Shown: in pieces, positions 38,849 through 47,866 of the stretch | How positions within the stretch are numbered: the stretch's first letter is position 1 | Layout of the letters: each line of letters begins with the position of its first letter | Assembly: GCF_000278255.1 (NCBI RefSeq) | Contig: NZ_JH725084.1 | Coordinates: 178,467 to 242,466 of the forward strand | Reading direction: 5' to 3' | DNA length: 64,000 nucleotides | Source: Bartonella melophagi K-2C | Lineage (GTDB): Bacteria; Pseudomonadota; Alphaproteobacteria; Rhizobiales; Rhizobiaceae | Notes under the pieces: model-generated | The model's database searches: none | What the model was told of the DNA's origin: nothing | What the model saw: the letters and a program-made list of their open reading frames with translations, nothing else | Program-made: the position numbers and the translations under genes

Positions 38849-40093
38849 GTGAGTAACAACGTTATAATTGATCATATTGGAGCTGATGGTCATGGTGTAG
38901 CAAAAACACCGCATGGCTCTGTTTATATACCTTTTACCTTACCGGGAGAGGTTGTTAAAGTTGCTCTTCATAGAAAATACGGTACATCTATTGCATTAAT
39001 GAAAAAATCGTTAGAACGCATTGATGCTATTTGTAAACATTTTAAAGAATGTGGAGGGTGTATGCTTCAGCATTGGCATGTTGATGCATATCATTCTTGG
39101 AAGCGACAGTTAGTTGTTGATGCACTTAAAAAGTACCGGTTTGATGTAGCTGTTTCTCCTTTAGTAAAGTGTGCACATTATAGCCGCCGGCGAATCATTT
39201 TAACAGCGTCCATGACAAAGCAAGGCCATATCGTTGGTTTTAATCGTCATCTTTCACATGATGTTGTGGCTATTGAGGAATGTCCGGTTACTCGGTCACA
39301 GATTATATCAAAATTAAATGATATTAGAGCGATATGTGCTCTTTTAGGCAATCATGCCAAGCGATTTCATGTAACAGTAACATCTGTTGATAATGGTTTT
39401 GACGTTGCTTTAAGGGGGTGTATCGTACACGATGAGCTTATTCGTCAAAACATGATACATGCAGCTCTTGTACGTGGAATTACGCGCTTATCTATTGAAG
39501 GTGAAGTTTTAGTTGAGCAAGAAAAACCGTTGATTTACTTTGGTGATGTTTGTGTTGAACTTCCTTCTGGCGGTTTTCTTCAGGCAACTTCTGAAACAGA
39601 GGATATCATCAGTCATATTATTTTAACTCATTTTAAAAAAGCAAAAAGTGCTGTTGATTTATTTTCAGGGGTGGGAACTTTTACTTTACGTATGGCTAAA
39701 ACAATGAATGTTCATGCAGTAGAAAATGATGAAAGAGCGTTAGCAAATTTAAAGCACGCAGCACGTTTTGCTTCTGGCTTAAAAACAGTCACTTGTGAAA
39801 AGCGTGATTTGCTTCGTCGTCCACTTTCTACAAAGGAACTTGAACGTTTTGATAGTGTTGTTTTTGATCCACCACGCGCTGGTGCAAAAGAACAAGTATG
39901 TGAATTAGCAAAGACGACAATACCACGTGTGGTAGCTGTTTCATGCAATCCTGTTACATTTGCTCGTGATTTATCCATTCTTGTTACAGGCGGTTATACA
40001 GTAGAAAAGGTCATACCGATTGATCAATTTTTGTGGTCGCCTCATGTTGAAATTGTTGCGATTTTAAGCAAATACAAAACAAAAGTGCGCTAA
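38849..40093 (+). CDS. TrmA/RumA-family RNA m5U methyltransferase
   Basis: SAM-dependent uracil-C5 methylase of 414 residues, likely acting on 23S rRNA. An N-terminal TRAM-like domain (residues 1-55, DHIGADGHGVAKTPHGSVYIPF) precedes the iron-sulfur cluster motif CKHFKECGGC at about 62-71 with a later Cys in ECPVT. SAM motif: AVDLFSGVGTFTLRMA; the catalytic nucleophile is the Cys in VVAVSCNPVTFARDL, and FDPPRAGA is motif IV. GTG start at 38849 behind GGAGAAAAAAAGA. Separated from dxs by the tlyA remnant. Confidence 0.9.
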   Translation: MSNNVIIDHIGADGHGVAKTPHGSVYIPFTLPGEVVKVALHRKYGTSIALMKKSLERIDAICKHFKECGGCMLQHWHVDAYHSWKRQLVVDALKKYRFDVAVSPLVKCAHYSRRRIILTASMTKQGHIVGFNRHLSHDVVAIEECPVTRSQIISKLNDIRAICALLGNHAKRFHVTVTSVDNGFDVALRGCIVHDELIRQNMIHAALVRGITRLSIEGEVLVEQEKPLIYFGDVCVELPSGGFLQATSETEDIISHIILTHFKKAKSAVDLFSGVGTFTLRMAKTMNVHAVENDERALANLKHAARFASGLKTVTCEKRDLLRRPLSTKELERFDSVVFDPPRAGAKEQVCELAKTTIPRVVAVSCNPVTFARDLSILVTGGYTVEKVIPIDQFLWSPHVEIVAILSKYKTKVR

Positions 40094-40165
40094 AAAATTT
40101 AGCTAAAATAAAAAAGCTGTTTTAAACATATTAAAAAATTTTTTATAAAGCTTAGTTGATTGATG

Positions 40166-41584
40166 TTATGAAAGTGTTGTTCCACCGATTGTCATATTAT
40201 TGATTCGTAAGTGGGGCTGTCCCACGCCAACAGGGACATTTTGTCCTGCTTTTCCACACATACCTATACCATTATCCAGTTTACTGTCATTTCCAATCAT
40301 CGTAATGCGTTTCATGGCATCTGGTCCATTACCAATAAGAGTTGCACCTTTGATTGGAGTTAAGATTTTGCCATTCTCTATTCGATAAGCTTCGGTACAT
40401 TCAAATACAAATTTTCCAGAAGTAATATCAACTTGCCCTCCACCAAATGAAACGGCATAAATACCACTTTTTAATGAAGATAGAATTTCTTGAGGCGTTT
40501 TATCTCCCCCTAGCATAATTGTATTTGTCATCCGTGGTATTGGGGTATGTGCATAAGATTCACGTCGTCCGTTTCCAGTTGGATCAACACCCATGAGCCG
40601 AGCATTTAATCTATCTTGCATAAAACCTACGAGTTTGCCGTTTTCAATCAGAATATTATGTCTTGATGGTGTTCCTTCATCATCGACAGTGAGTGATCCA
40701 CGGCATTGAGGAATTGTGCCATCATCAACAATAGTAACACCTTTTGCAGCAACTTGTTGCCCCAAAAGTCCAGAAAAAGCAGATGTTTTTTTGCGGTTAA
40801 AATCGCCTTCCAAACCATGTCCAACAGCTTCATGTAGCATAACACCAGGCCATCCATTAGCTAAAACAACATCAAATGTTCCTGCTGGTGCTTCTTGTGC
40901 TTCTAAGTTGACTAAAGCCATACGCAAAGCTTCATCGGCAGCCATTTTCCAATTTTCTTCACTAATGAATTGATTAAATGTTTGTCGTCCACCACATCCA
41001 TAAAATCCATTTTCACGTCGGTTATTATCAGAAACTACCACAGATATAGTAAGTTTTACGAGGGGGCGAATGTCATGAACGAAGTATCCATCACCACGTA
41101 AAATTTCAACATGTTGGAGTGAGCCGGAAAGAGCAACGGTAACTTGATGTAATTTGTTATTTTTTTCACGTAAATATGCGTCAATTTTTTGTAAAAGTGC
41201 ACTTTTTTCTTTAAATGATGGAGCATCAAGAGGATTATTTGGTTGGTATAATCTTTGCTTTGGTTGTGAGGGAGCTCCACTATAAGATCCTGCATGATTA
41301 TTATAGGTTACAGCTTTAGCAGCTTCAATAGCGCGTTTAAGGGCAGCGGCTGATAATTCACCGGAGTGAGCGTATCCAGTAGCTTCTTCAGAAACAATGC
41401 GTAAACCAAATCCTATATCTTGCTGAAATGACCCATTTTTAAGCTGGCTATTATCAAATAAAAGTGTTTCACTTTCTGTATATTCAAGATAAAGTTCACC
41501 ATCATCAGCATTATGAAGAGTTTCTTGAACAAGAGACTGTACTTTGGACGAAGAAATATCAAAACGGTCAATCAGTGATTTCAT
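40166..41584 (-). CDS. tldD: Metalloprotease TldD
   Basis: Subunit of the TldD/TldE (PmbA) zinc protease that trims peptides such as microcins and degrades unfolded small proteins. It has 472 residues from the ATG at 41584, chosen over an upstream start at 41623 because AGGA lies 8 bases before it and the family length is about 470-480. The metal motif HEAVGHGLEGD is near residue 250, and GTPSRHNILIENGKLVGFMQD follows. The C-terminal MCGKAGQNVPVGVGQPHLRI is also typical. Its partner pmbA is not in this window. Confidence 0.95.
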   Translation of the reverse strand: MKSLIDRFDISSSKVQSLVQETLHNADDGELYLEYTESETLLFDNSQLKNGSFQQDIGFGLRIVSEEATGYAHSGELSAAALKRAIEAAKAVTYNNHAGSYSGAPSQPKQRLYQPNNPLDAPSFKEKSALLQKIDAYLREKNNKLHQVTVALSGSLQHVEILRGDGYFVHDIRPLVKLTISVVVSDNNRRENGFYGCGGRQTFNQFISEENWKMAADEALRMALVNLEAQEAPAGTFDVVLANGWPGVMLHEAVGHGLEGDFNRKKTSAFSGLLGQQVAAKGVTIVDDGTIPQCRGSLTVDDEGTPSRHNILIENGKLVGFMQDRLNARLMGVDPTGNGRRESYAHTPIPRMTNTIMLGGDKTPQEILSSLKSGIYAVSFGGGQVDITSGKFVFECTEAYRIENGKILTPIKGATLIGNGPDAMKRITMIGNDSKLDNGIGMCGKAGQNVPVGVGQPHLRINNMTIGGTTLS

Positions 41585-41713
41585 GGTGGTTATCCTATTT
41601 GCATTGGTGCCGGCAATGTTCATTTTCTTTATTTAGGAAGGCTCCCAAATTTAAGAAGATTCCCGAAGAGTTATTGGATGCACTGATCATTTAGTATTTG
41701 CAAATACTTTTTG

Positions 41714-42250
41714 TTATTCCGGTAAGTCTACGTAAGCTTCACTCAGTCCACGTAAATCAATAAGACCACCGACTCCTTTCTCAGGAGTTGTAAAGATAAA
41801 ATAAGTGGCTGTTTTGCCATTTAAAAAGAGTTTTAATACATCTTCTTTAAGGAGAGCTTCAGCAACACAGTTATCGCCCAAACAACGCCGATATTCTATT
41901 TTTCCTATATTTTTATCATCGATTTTAATACCAATACCAGAACGCAATTCCACACGAATAGGAACAAAAACTCGCATCAAAGTTTCTTGATTTTTAGGCA
42001 ATTTATGAAATGTAACCCGAAAGGTAATATCGCGACGCTCTTGTGTGCGCACATCTTGTGTGATTTCACATTGTATATTAGATGTACCTGGTGGTAGTGA
42101 GCAAACTTTTGTCCATGCACCATAGGTTTGTGGGGCAGGGACATTTTGTATTTTGGGTACTTGCGCAATAGCATAATTGGTAAAAGAAACGCAAAATATA
42201 TAAATAATAATGCAAAAGGAGTTTTTTTTAAGAAATTCATAAAGTGTCAT
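41714..42250 (-). CDS. Secreted IalB-family protein
   Basis: Member of the invasion-associated locus B family (PF06776), 178 residues from the ATG at 42250, which follows an AGGG ribosome site. A signal peptide is evident (KKNSFCIIIYIFCVSFTNYA, cleavage near AIA/QV). The mature part begins with the family pattern YGAWTKVCSLPPG..IQCEITQ and contains two Cys pairs (VCS..QCE and RRCLGDNCVA), as in IalB. In Bartonella the namesake IalB contributes to erythrocyte entry; this copy lacks a neighbouring ialA and may be a paralogue with a different envelope role. Confidence 0.85.
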   Translation of the reverse strand: MTLYEFLKKNSFCIIIYIFCVSFTNYAIAQVPKIQNVPAPQTYGAWTKVCSLPPGTSNIQCEITQDVRTQERRDITFRVTFHKLPKNQETLMRVFVPIRVELRSGIGIKIDDKNIGKIEYRRCLGDNCVAEALLKEDVLKLFLNGKTATYFIFTTPEKGVGGLIDLRGLSEAYVDLPE

Positions 42251-42662
42251 GGAAAACCCTGCCCAAATCATTATTATGTTATTGTGCATAGGTTTTTATG
42301 AAAAGTAAATCCTTGTCTTAAAAGTGTAACACAAAACCAATTCTTTTCTGGATGTGTTTATGCATATTTCATATAAATGGAACAGAAGTACAAAATAAAA
42401 ATAATATTTCATGAAAGCTAGAATTTTCTAGCACTATCTTGTGGCATTTAGTAAAGTCTATTTATTTTTTGTTATGCCTTATTTTATATAAAGGATGATA
42501 TTGATTGGAATTGATGTAAGTATTTCTATCTGTTTTGAAAGTACATATAAATAAGATAGATATTATATGGTCTCGAAAATGCTATAATATTAATGGATCA
42601 TTTCCATATATTAAATAGTATTTTTTTGTGAGTGATACTGATAGAAAAGGTTCTTTAGTGGA
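42251..42662. other. Intergenic upstream of ctaB
   Basis: AT-rich spacer between the divergent IalB-like gene and ctaB. It contains the perfect inverted repeat at 42418-42433 and no visible gene or cox-gene remnant. Confidence 0.4.
42418..42433. promoter_or_regulatory. Inverted repeat resembling an Irr/ICE box
   Basis: GCTAGAA-TT-TTCTAGC is a perfect 7-base-arm palindrome. The known alphaproteobacterial iron control element is TTTAGAA-N3-TTCTAAA; the core TAGAA/TTCTA is shared, but the spacer here is 2 not 3. It is about 230 bases upstream of ctaB and 170 upstream of the IalB-like gene. Confidence 0.3.
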
Positions 42663-43604
42663 ATGTGTATTTTAGAAGAATTATCAGCTAAAAATAGTCA
42701 GTCAATTCCGCCGAAAACCAATCTTTATGATTATATTACATTATTGAAACCCCGAGTTATGTCACTTGTTGTGTTTACGGCTCTGGTTGGGCTGATGGTG
42801 TCACCTGTTACTGTAAATCCACTTCATGGTGTGTTAGCAATTTTATGTATTGCTGTGGGGGGGGGGGGTGCGGGGGCACTTAATATGTGGTATGATGCTG
42901 ATATTGATGCAGTAATGAAACGCACGAAAAAGCGCCCTATTCCTACTGGTAAAATTAGCCGTAAGAAAGCATTTGTTTTTGGTTTGGCTCTTTCTGTGCT
43001 TTCGGTTTCAGTTATGGGAATTTTTATTAATTGGTTTTCAGCGATTTTTCTTGCTTTCACAATTTTCTTTTATGTTGTTATTTATACGATTTGGTTAAAA
43101 CGTATAACACCACAAAATATTGTTATTGGTGGTGCAGCTGGAGCTTTTCCACCAATGATTGGGTGGGCAGCTGCGACAGGGGCAATAAGTATTGAAAGTT
43201 TCTTATTATTTTTGATTATTTTTATGTGGACTCCACCGCATTTTTGGGCTCTTTCTTTATTTTCATCTATTGATTATGATGCAGCAGGTATTCCTATAAT
43301 GCCTAATGTACGAGGTGAATATTCAACCAAGAAGCAAATTTTAGTTTATACTGTGATTATGGCGTTATGCGCCGTTGGGCCTTATATTATAGGTCTTGCA
43401 GGTGTTACTTATGGTATTTGTTCAGCAATTTTGAGTGTTACTTTTATTTATCTTTCTTATCGTTTATGGAAAGCTGATACACGTGATGAAACCATTTCTA
43501 TGGCAAAGAAAGTGTTTTTCTTTTCATTATTTTATTTAGCCGCTATATTTGGAATTCTTTTAATTGAAAATCGTATTTTGTATTTTATTATTCCTTTAAT
43601 GTGA
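42663..43604 (+). CDS. ctaB: Protoheme IX farnesyltransferase (heme O synthase)
   Basis: Membrane prenyltransferase that adds farnesyl to heme B, giving heme O for terminal oxidases. It has 313 residues with about nine transmembrane segments. Motifs: LLKPRVMSLVVFTALVG, the Asp-rich NMWYDADIDAVMKRTKKRPI and a later YDAAGIPIMPNVRG. Codons 65-69 (V-G-G-G-G) contain an unbroken run of 12 G's at 42857-42868, where the family usually has V-G-A-G-A-S. Loss or gain of one G would truncate the protein at about codon 84 or 74. No cox/ctaG neighbours are present. The ribosome site (AAAAGG) is weak and distant. Confidence 0.95.
   Translation: MCILEELSAKNSQSIPPKTNLYDYITLLKPRVMSLVVFTALVGLMVSPVTVNPLHGVLAILCIAVGGGGAGALNMWYDADIDAVMKRTKKRPIPTGKISRKKAFVFGLALSVLSVSVMGIFINWFSAIFLAFTIFFYVVIYTIWLKRITPQNIVIGGAAGAFPPMIGWAAATGAISIESFLLFLIIFMWTPPHFWALSLFSSIDYDAAGIPIMPNVRGEYSTKKQILVYTVIMALCAVGPYIIGLAGVTYGICSAILSVTFIYLSYRLWKADTRDETISMAKKVFFFSLFYLAAIFGILLIENRILYFIIPLM
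42857..42868 (+). repeat. Homopolymer of 12 G inside ctaB
   Basis: Twelve consecutive G's in an AT-rich genome, in frame in ctaB as given. Homopolymers this long are prone to slippage and are typical of phase-variable loci, but also of base-calling errors. Confidence 0.9.
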
Positions 43605-43778
43605 TTTAAGCTGAAGAGCAAAAATTAATTCGCATCGATAGAATAATAATGTCCTATAGGTGCAACTCTTTATATAAAAAGGGTGATATTTTAGTTTTTC
43701 TCTATACATTTCTTGTATAGTGTCTAACAACAGTGTGTTTGGATACATGGGGAAAGTCATAAAAATGAAGGATGAATT

Positions 43779-44795
43779 ATGTGCTTACTCCCCCCTTTGA
43801 CAATACGCCTTTGTAGTCCGCGCGGTTTTTGTGCTGGGGTTGATCGTGCTATTCAAATTGTTGTTCTTGCATTAAAAAAATATGGTGCTCCAGTGTATGT
43901 TCGTCATGAAATTGTGCATAACCGCTATGTGGTTGAAGGATTACAACAGCGTGGAGCCATTTTTATTGAAGAACTTCATGAAATTCCAGAAGAACATCGC
44001 AATCAACCCGTGGTGTTTTCTGCTCATGGTGCGCCAAAATCTGTACCAGAGGAGGCACATCATTATAATTTATTCTATATCGATGCAACATGTCCATTGG
44101 TTTCTAAGGTTCATAAGCAAGCGATACGGCATCAACGTTATGGTCGTCATGTCATATTAATTGGTCATTCTGGCCATCCTGAGGTGATAGGAACAATGGG
44201 GCAGCTTGAAAAAGGAGCTGTTACATTAATTGAAACAGTAGAAGATGCTTGGCGTTATCAAACAGAAAATCCAAATAAATTGGGATTTGTGACACAAACA
44301 ACGCTTTCTGTTGAAAATACAGCTGAGATTTTAGATGTTTTGCAGAAACGTTTTCCTGCGTTAGAAACACCGGCTGCCGAGTCAATTTGTTATGCTACGA
44401 CCAATCGACAAGAAGCTGTTAAGGCAGCGGCGTTGGGGAGTGATTTATTTTTGATTGTTGGTGCACCAAACTCATCTAATTCGCGGCGTTTGGTAGAGGT
44501 TGCTGAAAGGTTTGGTGCACAGCGATCTATTTTAGTTCAATGTGCTGATGAAATTGATTTTGATAATTTGGGTGCTCTTTCAGTTGTTAGTCTTTCAGCT
44601 GGGGCATCTGCTCCTGAAATTATTGTCGATGAAATTATTACAGCTTTTCATAAGCGTTATAATGTCAAAATAGAATTGGCTGAAACTGCGTTAGAGACAG
44701 AGACATTTTTGGTCACTCGCGAGTTGCGTGATGTTGTTTTAACCCCTCAAGATATGGCTTTTGTTAATGGTTATGCTAAAAATACTAACAAATAG
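43779..44795 (+). CDS. ispH: HMB-PP reductase
   Basis: Iron-sulfur enzyme making IPP and DMAPP, the last MEP step. It has 338 residues. The [4Fe-4S] cysteines are visible in LCSPRGFCAGVDRAI (Cys near residue 18), IDATCPLVSKVHKQ (near 105) and ESICYATTNRQEA (near 205). The other signature stretches VFSAHGAPKSV and GAPNSSNSRRLVEVA are present. The GAAGG ribosome site lies 8 bases before the ATG. Heads the ispH-thrB-rnhA cluster, conserved in rhizobia. Confidence 0.97.
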   Translation: MCLLPPLTIRLCSPRGFCAGVDRAIQIVVLALKKYGAPVYVRHEIVHNRYVVEGLQQRGAIFIEELHEIPEEHRNQPVVFSAHGAPKSVPEEAHHYNLFYIDATCPLVSKVHKQAIRHQRYGRHVILIGHSGHPEVIGTMGQLEKGAVTLIETVEDAWRYQTENPNKLGFVTQTTLSVENTAEILDVLQKRFPALETPAAESICYATTNRQEAVKAAALGSDLFLIVGAPNSSNSRRLVEVAERFGAQRSILVQCADEIDFDNLGALSVVSLSAGASAPEIIVDEIITAFHKRYNVKIELAETALETETFLVTRELRDVVLTPQDMAFVNGYAKNTNK

Positions 44796-44835
44796 AAATT
44801 ATAATATTACTAGTGCTTAAAACGAAAGCAAAATA

Positions 44836-45795
44836 ATGGCAGTTCATACTGACGTACATCAGAGCGATTTGGAAGAATTTTTAACGCGTTATTCAATAGG
44901 TTGTCTTCTATCTTACCAGGGAATAGCAGAAGGTATCGAAAACTCAAATTTTATACTTCATACAACAAAAGGAAGGTTTATTTTAACACTTTATGAAAAA
45001 CGCGTTTCAAAAAGTGATTTACCCTTTTTTTGTAGTCTTATGCAGCATTTACATCAGCGTGGGATTCCTTGTCCTCAGCCAGTTCTTCAGAATGATGGCG
45101 CAATAATTGGTAAGTTAGCAGAGCGCCCTGCTGTTATTGTTACCTTTGTGGAAGGGACATGGGTGCGTAAGCCTAATGTATATCATTGTTGTGAAGTAGG
45201 TACTGGTTTGGCACAGTTGCATTTAGCTGGACAAGATTTTGTACCCAACCGCAAAAATACTCTTTCTATTGTAGATTTGAGAGTATTGTGGGCGAGTTGC
45301 CAAACAAAAGAAAATACTTTATTGCAAAAATTTGGACAAAAAATTGATACAGAGTTAGCATTTTTAGAAAAAAACTGGCCATTATATTTACCAACAGGCG
45401 TTATTCACGCTGATTTATTTAATGATAATGTGTTTTTTTTGGACCATTGTCTTTCTGGTATTATAGATTTCTATTTTGCTTGTAATGATTTTTTTGCTTA
45501 TGATTTAGCAATTTGTTTGAATGCTTGGTGTTTTGAAAGCGATTATTCTTATAATCTTGTCAAAGCACGTGGATTATTAGAAAGTTATCAAAAAATTAGG
45601 CCATTAATACCTTTAGAATTAAACGCGATTCTTTTATTGATACGTGGTGCAGCTTTGCGCTTTTTACTGACACGCCTTTATGATTGGTTTAATACGCCTG
45701 CTGGTAGTTTTGTTGTTAAAAAGGATCCGTTGGAATATTGGCATAAACTTAGTTTTTTTAGTAGTGTGGATTCGTTGACTGAATTGGGTTTTTAG
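44836..45795 (+). CDS. thrB: Homoserine kinase (ThrB type II)
   Basis: Phosphorylates homoserine for threonine synthesis. It has 319 residues and belongs to the aminoglycoside-phosphotransferase-like fold, not the GHMP kinases: catalytic loop [14 protein letters not shown] (about residues 193-206), then [18 protein letters not shown] with the metal Asp. The N-terminal [13 protein letters not shown] is diagnostic for this type. It is 40 bases after ispH and 5 bases before rnhA. Works with lysC and thrC encoded elsewhere in the window. Confidence 0.95.
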   Translation: MAVHTDVHQSDLEEFLTRYSIGCLLSYQGIAEGIENSNFILHTTKGRFILTLYEKRVSKSDLPFFCSLMQHLHQRGIPCPQPVLQNDGAIIGKLAERPAVIVTFVEGTWVRKPNVYHCCEVGTGLAQLHLAGQDFVPNRKNTLSIVDLRVLWASCQTKENTLLQKFGQKIDTELAFLEKNWPLYLPTGVIHADLFNDNVFFLDHCLSGIIDFYFACNDFFAYDLAICLNAWCFESDYSYNLVKARGLLESYQKIRPLIPLELNAILLLIRGAALRFLLTRLYDWFNTPAGSFVVKKDPLEYWHKLSFFSSVDSLTELGF

Positions 45796-45800
45796 ATTTT

Positions 45801-46268
45801 ATGTTCAATCGAAAAAAAGTCATTGAAATTTATACAGATGGTGCTTGCTCTGGAAATCCTGGGCCTGGGGGATGGGGGGCAATTTTACGCTGGAATGGTC
45901 GTGAACGTGAACTGTATGGTGGAAAAGAATATACAACGAATAATCAAATGGAACTTATGGCAGCAATTTGCGCGTTAAATGCCCTTAAAGAATCTTGTTC
46001 AATTGATCTTTATACAGACTCAGTCTATGTGCGCAATGGAATATCTATGTGGCTTAAAGGTTGGAAGAAGAATGATTGGCGCACTACATCGAATGATCCT
46101 GTTAAAAATGTGGAATTATGGCAAGCTCTTGATAATGCTTGCTCTCGACATGATGTTAGATGGCATTGGATAAAAGGGCATGCTGGCCACCCAGATAATG
46201 AACGCGCAGACGCTCTTGCGCGTAAAGCAATTGCTGAATATCGCAAGAATAGACATTTTTCTACATAA
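45801..46268 (+). CDS. rnhA: Ribonuclease HI
   Basis: Degrades the RNA strand of RNA-DNA hybrids. It has 155 residues, the normal bacterial size. The four catalytic acidic residues are visible: Asp in [17 protein letters not shown], Glu in [10 protein letters not shown], Asp in DLYTDSVYV, and Asp in [16 protein letters not shown]; the handle region with the basic stretch [10 protein letters not shown] is present. It starts 5 bases after thrB, so cotranscription is likely. Confidence 0.97.
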   Translation: MFNRKKVIEIYTDGACSGNPGPGGWGAILRWNGRERELYGGKEYTTNNQMELMAAICALNALKESCSIDLYTDSVYVRNGISMWLKGWKKNDWRTTSNDPVKNVELWQALDNACSRHDVRWHWIKGHAGHPDNERADALARKAIAEYRKNRHFST

Positions 46269-46293
46269 TTTATGAGATAGCCTTTCTAATGTA

Positions 46294-47172
46294 TTATGGA
46301 ATGACAGTGGAATTTGATTGCGTATTTATTATGAATGTTCCACTCAAGGCGTGATTTTGAGAAGAAATTGCATAAAAAATTGTTTGGTTTAGTTCGTCTG
46401 GCGTGAAATATATAGGTGCGCTAAAGAGTGTATATTCTTCATGGTCGCTTACTTTTTTTGCTGGTCCAATTTGCATATCTCCTCCATCTAAAAAGAGAGA
46501 TAAAATTTTGATTTTGCTGTTATTTTGTATTTTTATAAATAAGGTATTTTTATCTTTTTCAGCACTTATTGTAAATTCATTATCCATTGCATGGGGAAGA
46601 GCAGCTTGGGCGTGCTTTAATAAAGATGGAGAGAGATGTGTATTTTTCTGAGTGGATGAGGAAAAATCAAAGTCAACAGTAAAAGGGATACAGATTTCAT
46701 CACACAGTCCAAGAGTTAAAGAGCCACTAAGATTTTCATTTGAATCAGAAACACTAAATGGTAGTACAACTTTATTTTTATAACCTAATGACCAATCATT
46801 TTCTGTTTCATAAAGTTGTGGTATGGGATAAAAAATTTCATAAGAGACTTGTTGGTTAAAGTTAAAAAATGGTGCCATACCGGAGTTTCCTGGATTGCGC
46901 CAATAGGTTTTCCATTTTGGTTTAAGCATAACTTCAATAAAACCGTTTCTTATTCCAGAAGGGGAAGGTTTGGTGAGTGCCAATCTCACACAGCCACCTT
47001 CTGATTCATACCAAGGCGTCGCAAGAAGGTGTGATTCTTGTTCTTTTTGAGCAGCAATGGTGAAATTGGATGAGCTTAAAAGAACGAATGTTAAGCTAAA
47101 AATGATTAAAAACTTTTTATAAAAGATATTTGAAATTCTTTGTAAATTTAGAAATATTTGAATTTTTTTCAT
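46294..47172 (-). CDS. DsbD-like N-terminal domain protein (thiol:disulfide interchange)
   Basis: Exported 292-residue protein. Hydrophobic signal segment about residues 18-40 (FLIIFSLTFVLLSSSNFTIAA). The mature part resembles the periplasmic alpha domain of DsbD/ScsB-type proteins: GFIEVMLKPKWKTYWRNPGNSGM, then the redox-type pair in LGLCDEICIPFTVDFDF (C-x3-C). The transmembrane beta domain and the thioredoxin gamma domain of full DsbD are absent, so an electron donor must be elsewhere or the role differs. Converges with rnhA and is divergent from yqgE. Confidence 0.7.
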   Translation of the reverse strand: MKKIQIFLNLQRISNIFYKKFLIIFSLTFVLLSSSNFTIAAQKEQESHLLATPWYESEGGCVRLALTKPSPSGIRNGFIEVMLKPKWKTYWRNPGNSGMAPFFNFNQQVSYEIFYPIPQLYETENDWSLGYKNKVVLPFSVSDSNENLSGSLTLGLCDEICIPFTVDFDFSSSTQKNTHLSPSLLKHAQAALPHAMDNEFTISAEKDKNTLFIKIQNNSKIKILSLFLDGGDMQIGPAKKVSDHEEYTLFSAPIYFTPDELNQTIFYAISSQNHALSGTFIINTQSNSTVIP

Positions 47173-47225
47173 CTAGTTTTTATTTTCTTCTTGTACTGCC
47201 TGAATTGAAGTTTAACATATAGATT

Positions 47226-47828
47226 ATGGAAAATGTCAAATTAATGAAGCAGCGTGATGGATTTTTAAATGGAAAATTGCTCATAGCAATGCCCAGAATG
47301 AGAGATAAACGCTTTGTCCGTTCTGTTATTTATGTTTGTGCTCATTCTAATTCTGGTGCTATGGGAATTATTCTCAATCAATTACACAGCATTGATTTTC
47401 CTGAGCTTTTACTTCAGCTTGGAGTGATCGAGCAAGCAAAAAAAAGTTATCTTTCTGAATCAATAAAAAAGTTTCCAGTACGCTATGGTGGGCCTGTTGA
47501 TCCTTCTCGTGGTTTTGTACTTCATTCGGGTGATTACACTTGTGAAGCGACCATTTCTGTTACAGACAAAATTTATCTTACTGCGACTATTGATATATTA
47601 AAAGCAATCAGTTGTGAGCAAGGTCCTCAACACGCGTTGATAGCATTGGGTTATGCTGGGTGGAAAGCGGGGCAGCTTGAGACAGAAATTTCTGCGAATG
47701 GTTGGTTGATCAGTTCTGCATCGCCTAGTTTTATTTTTGAAAGTGATTTAAGTAATACGTACGATGAAAGTTTTATCCGCATGGGCATTAATCCAACTTA
47801 TCTCGTTTCTGAAATAGGTCATGCATAA
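47226..47828 (+). CDS. YqgE/AlgH family protein
   Basis: A 200-residue member of the UPF0301 (YqgE/AlgH) family. Typical motifs: [20 protein letters not shown], a [15 protein letters not shown] block, [16 protein letters not shown] and [16 protein letters not shown]. The molecular function is not established; AlgH was linked to alginate regulation in Pseudomonas, which need not apply here. The neighbouring DsbD-like gene on the opposite strand recurs in rhizobia. No ribosome site of note. Confidence 0.92.
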   Translation: MENVKLMKQRDGFLNGKLLIAMPRMRDKRFVRSVIYVCAHSNSGAMGIILNQLHSIDFPELLLQLGVIEQAKKSYLSESIKKFPVRYGGPVDPSRGFVLHSGDYTCEATISVTDKIYLTATIDILKAISCEQGPQHALIALGYAGWKAGQLETEISANGWLISSASPSFIFESDLSNTYDESFIRMGINPTYLVSEIGHA

Positions 47829-47866
47829 ACGTATTTGCTATTTTCTCTGGGTTTTATAAAAGCCTA

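Noticed and set aside
38669..38914. Leftward 81-codon frame before the RNA methylase gene
   Set aside because: It overlaps the start of the methylase gene and the tlyA-like remnant on the other strand; no motif or ribosome site.
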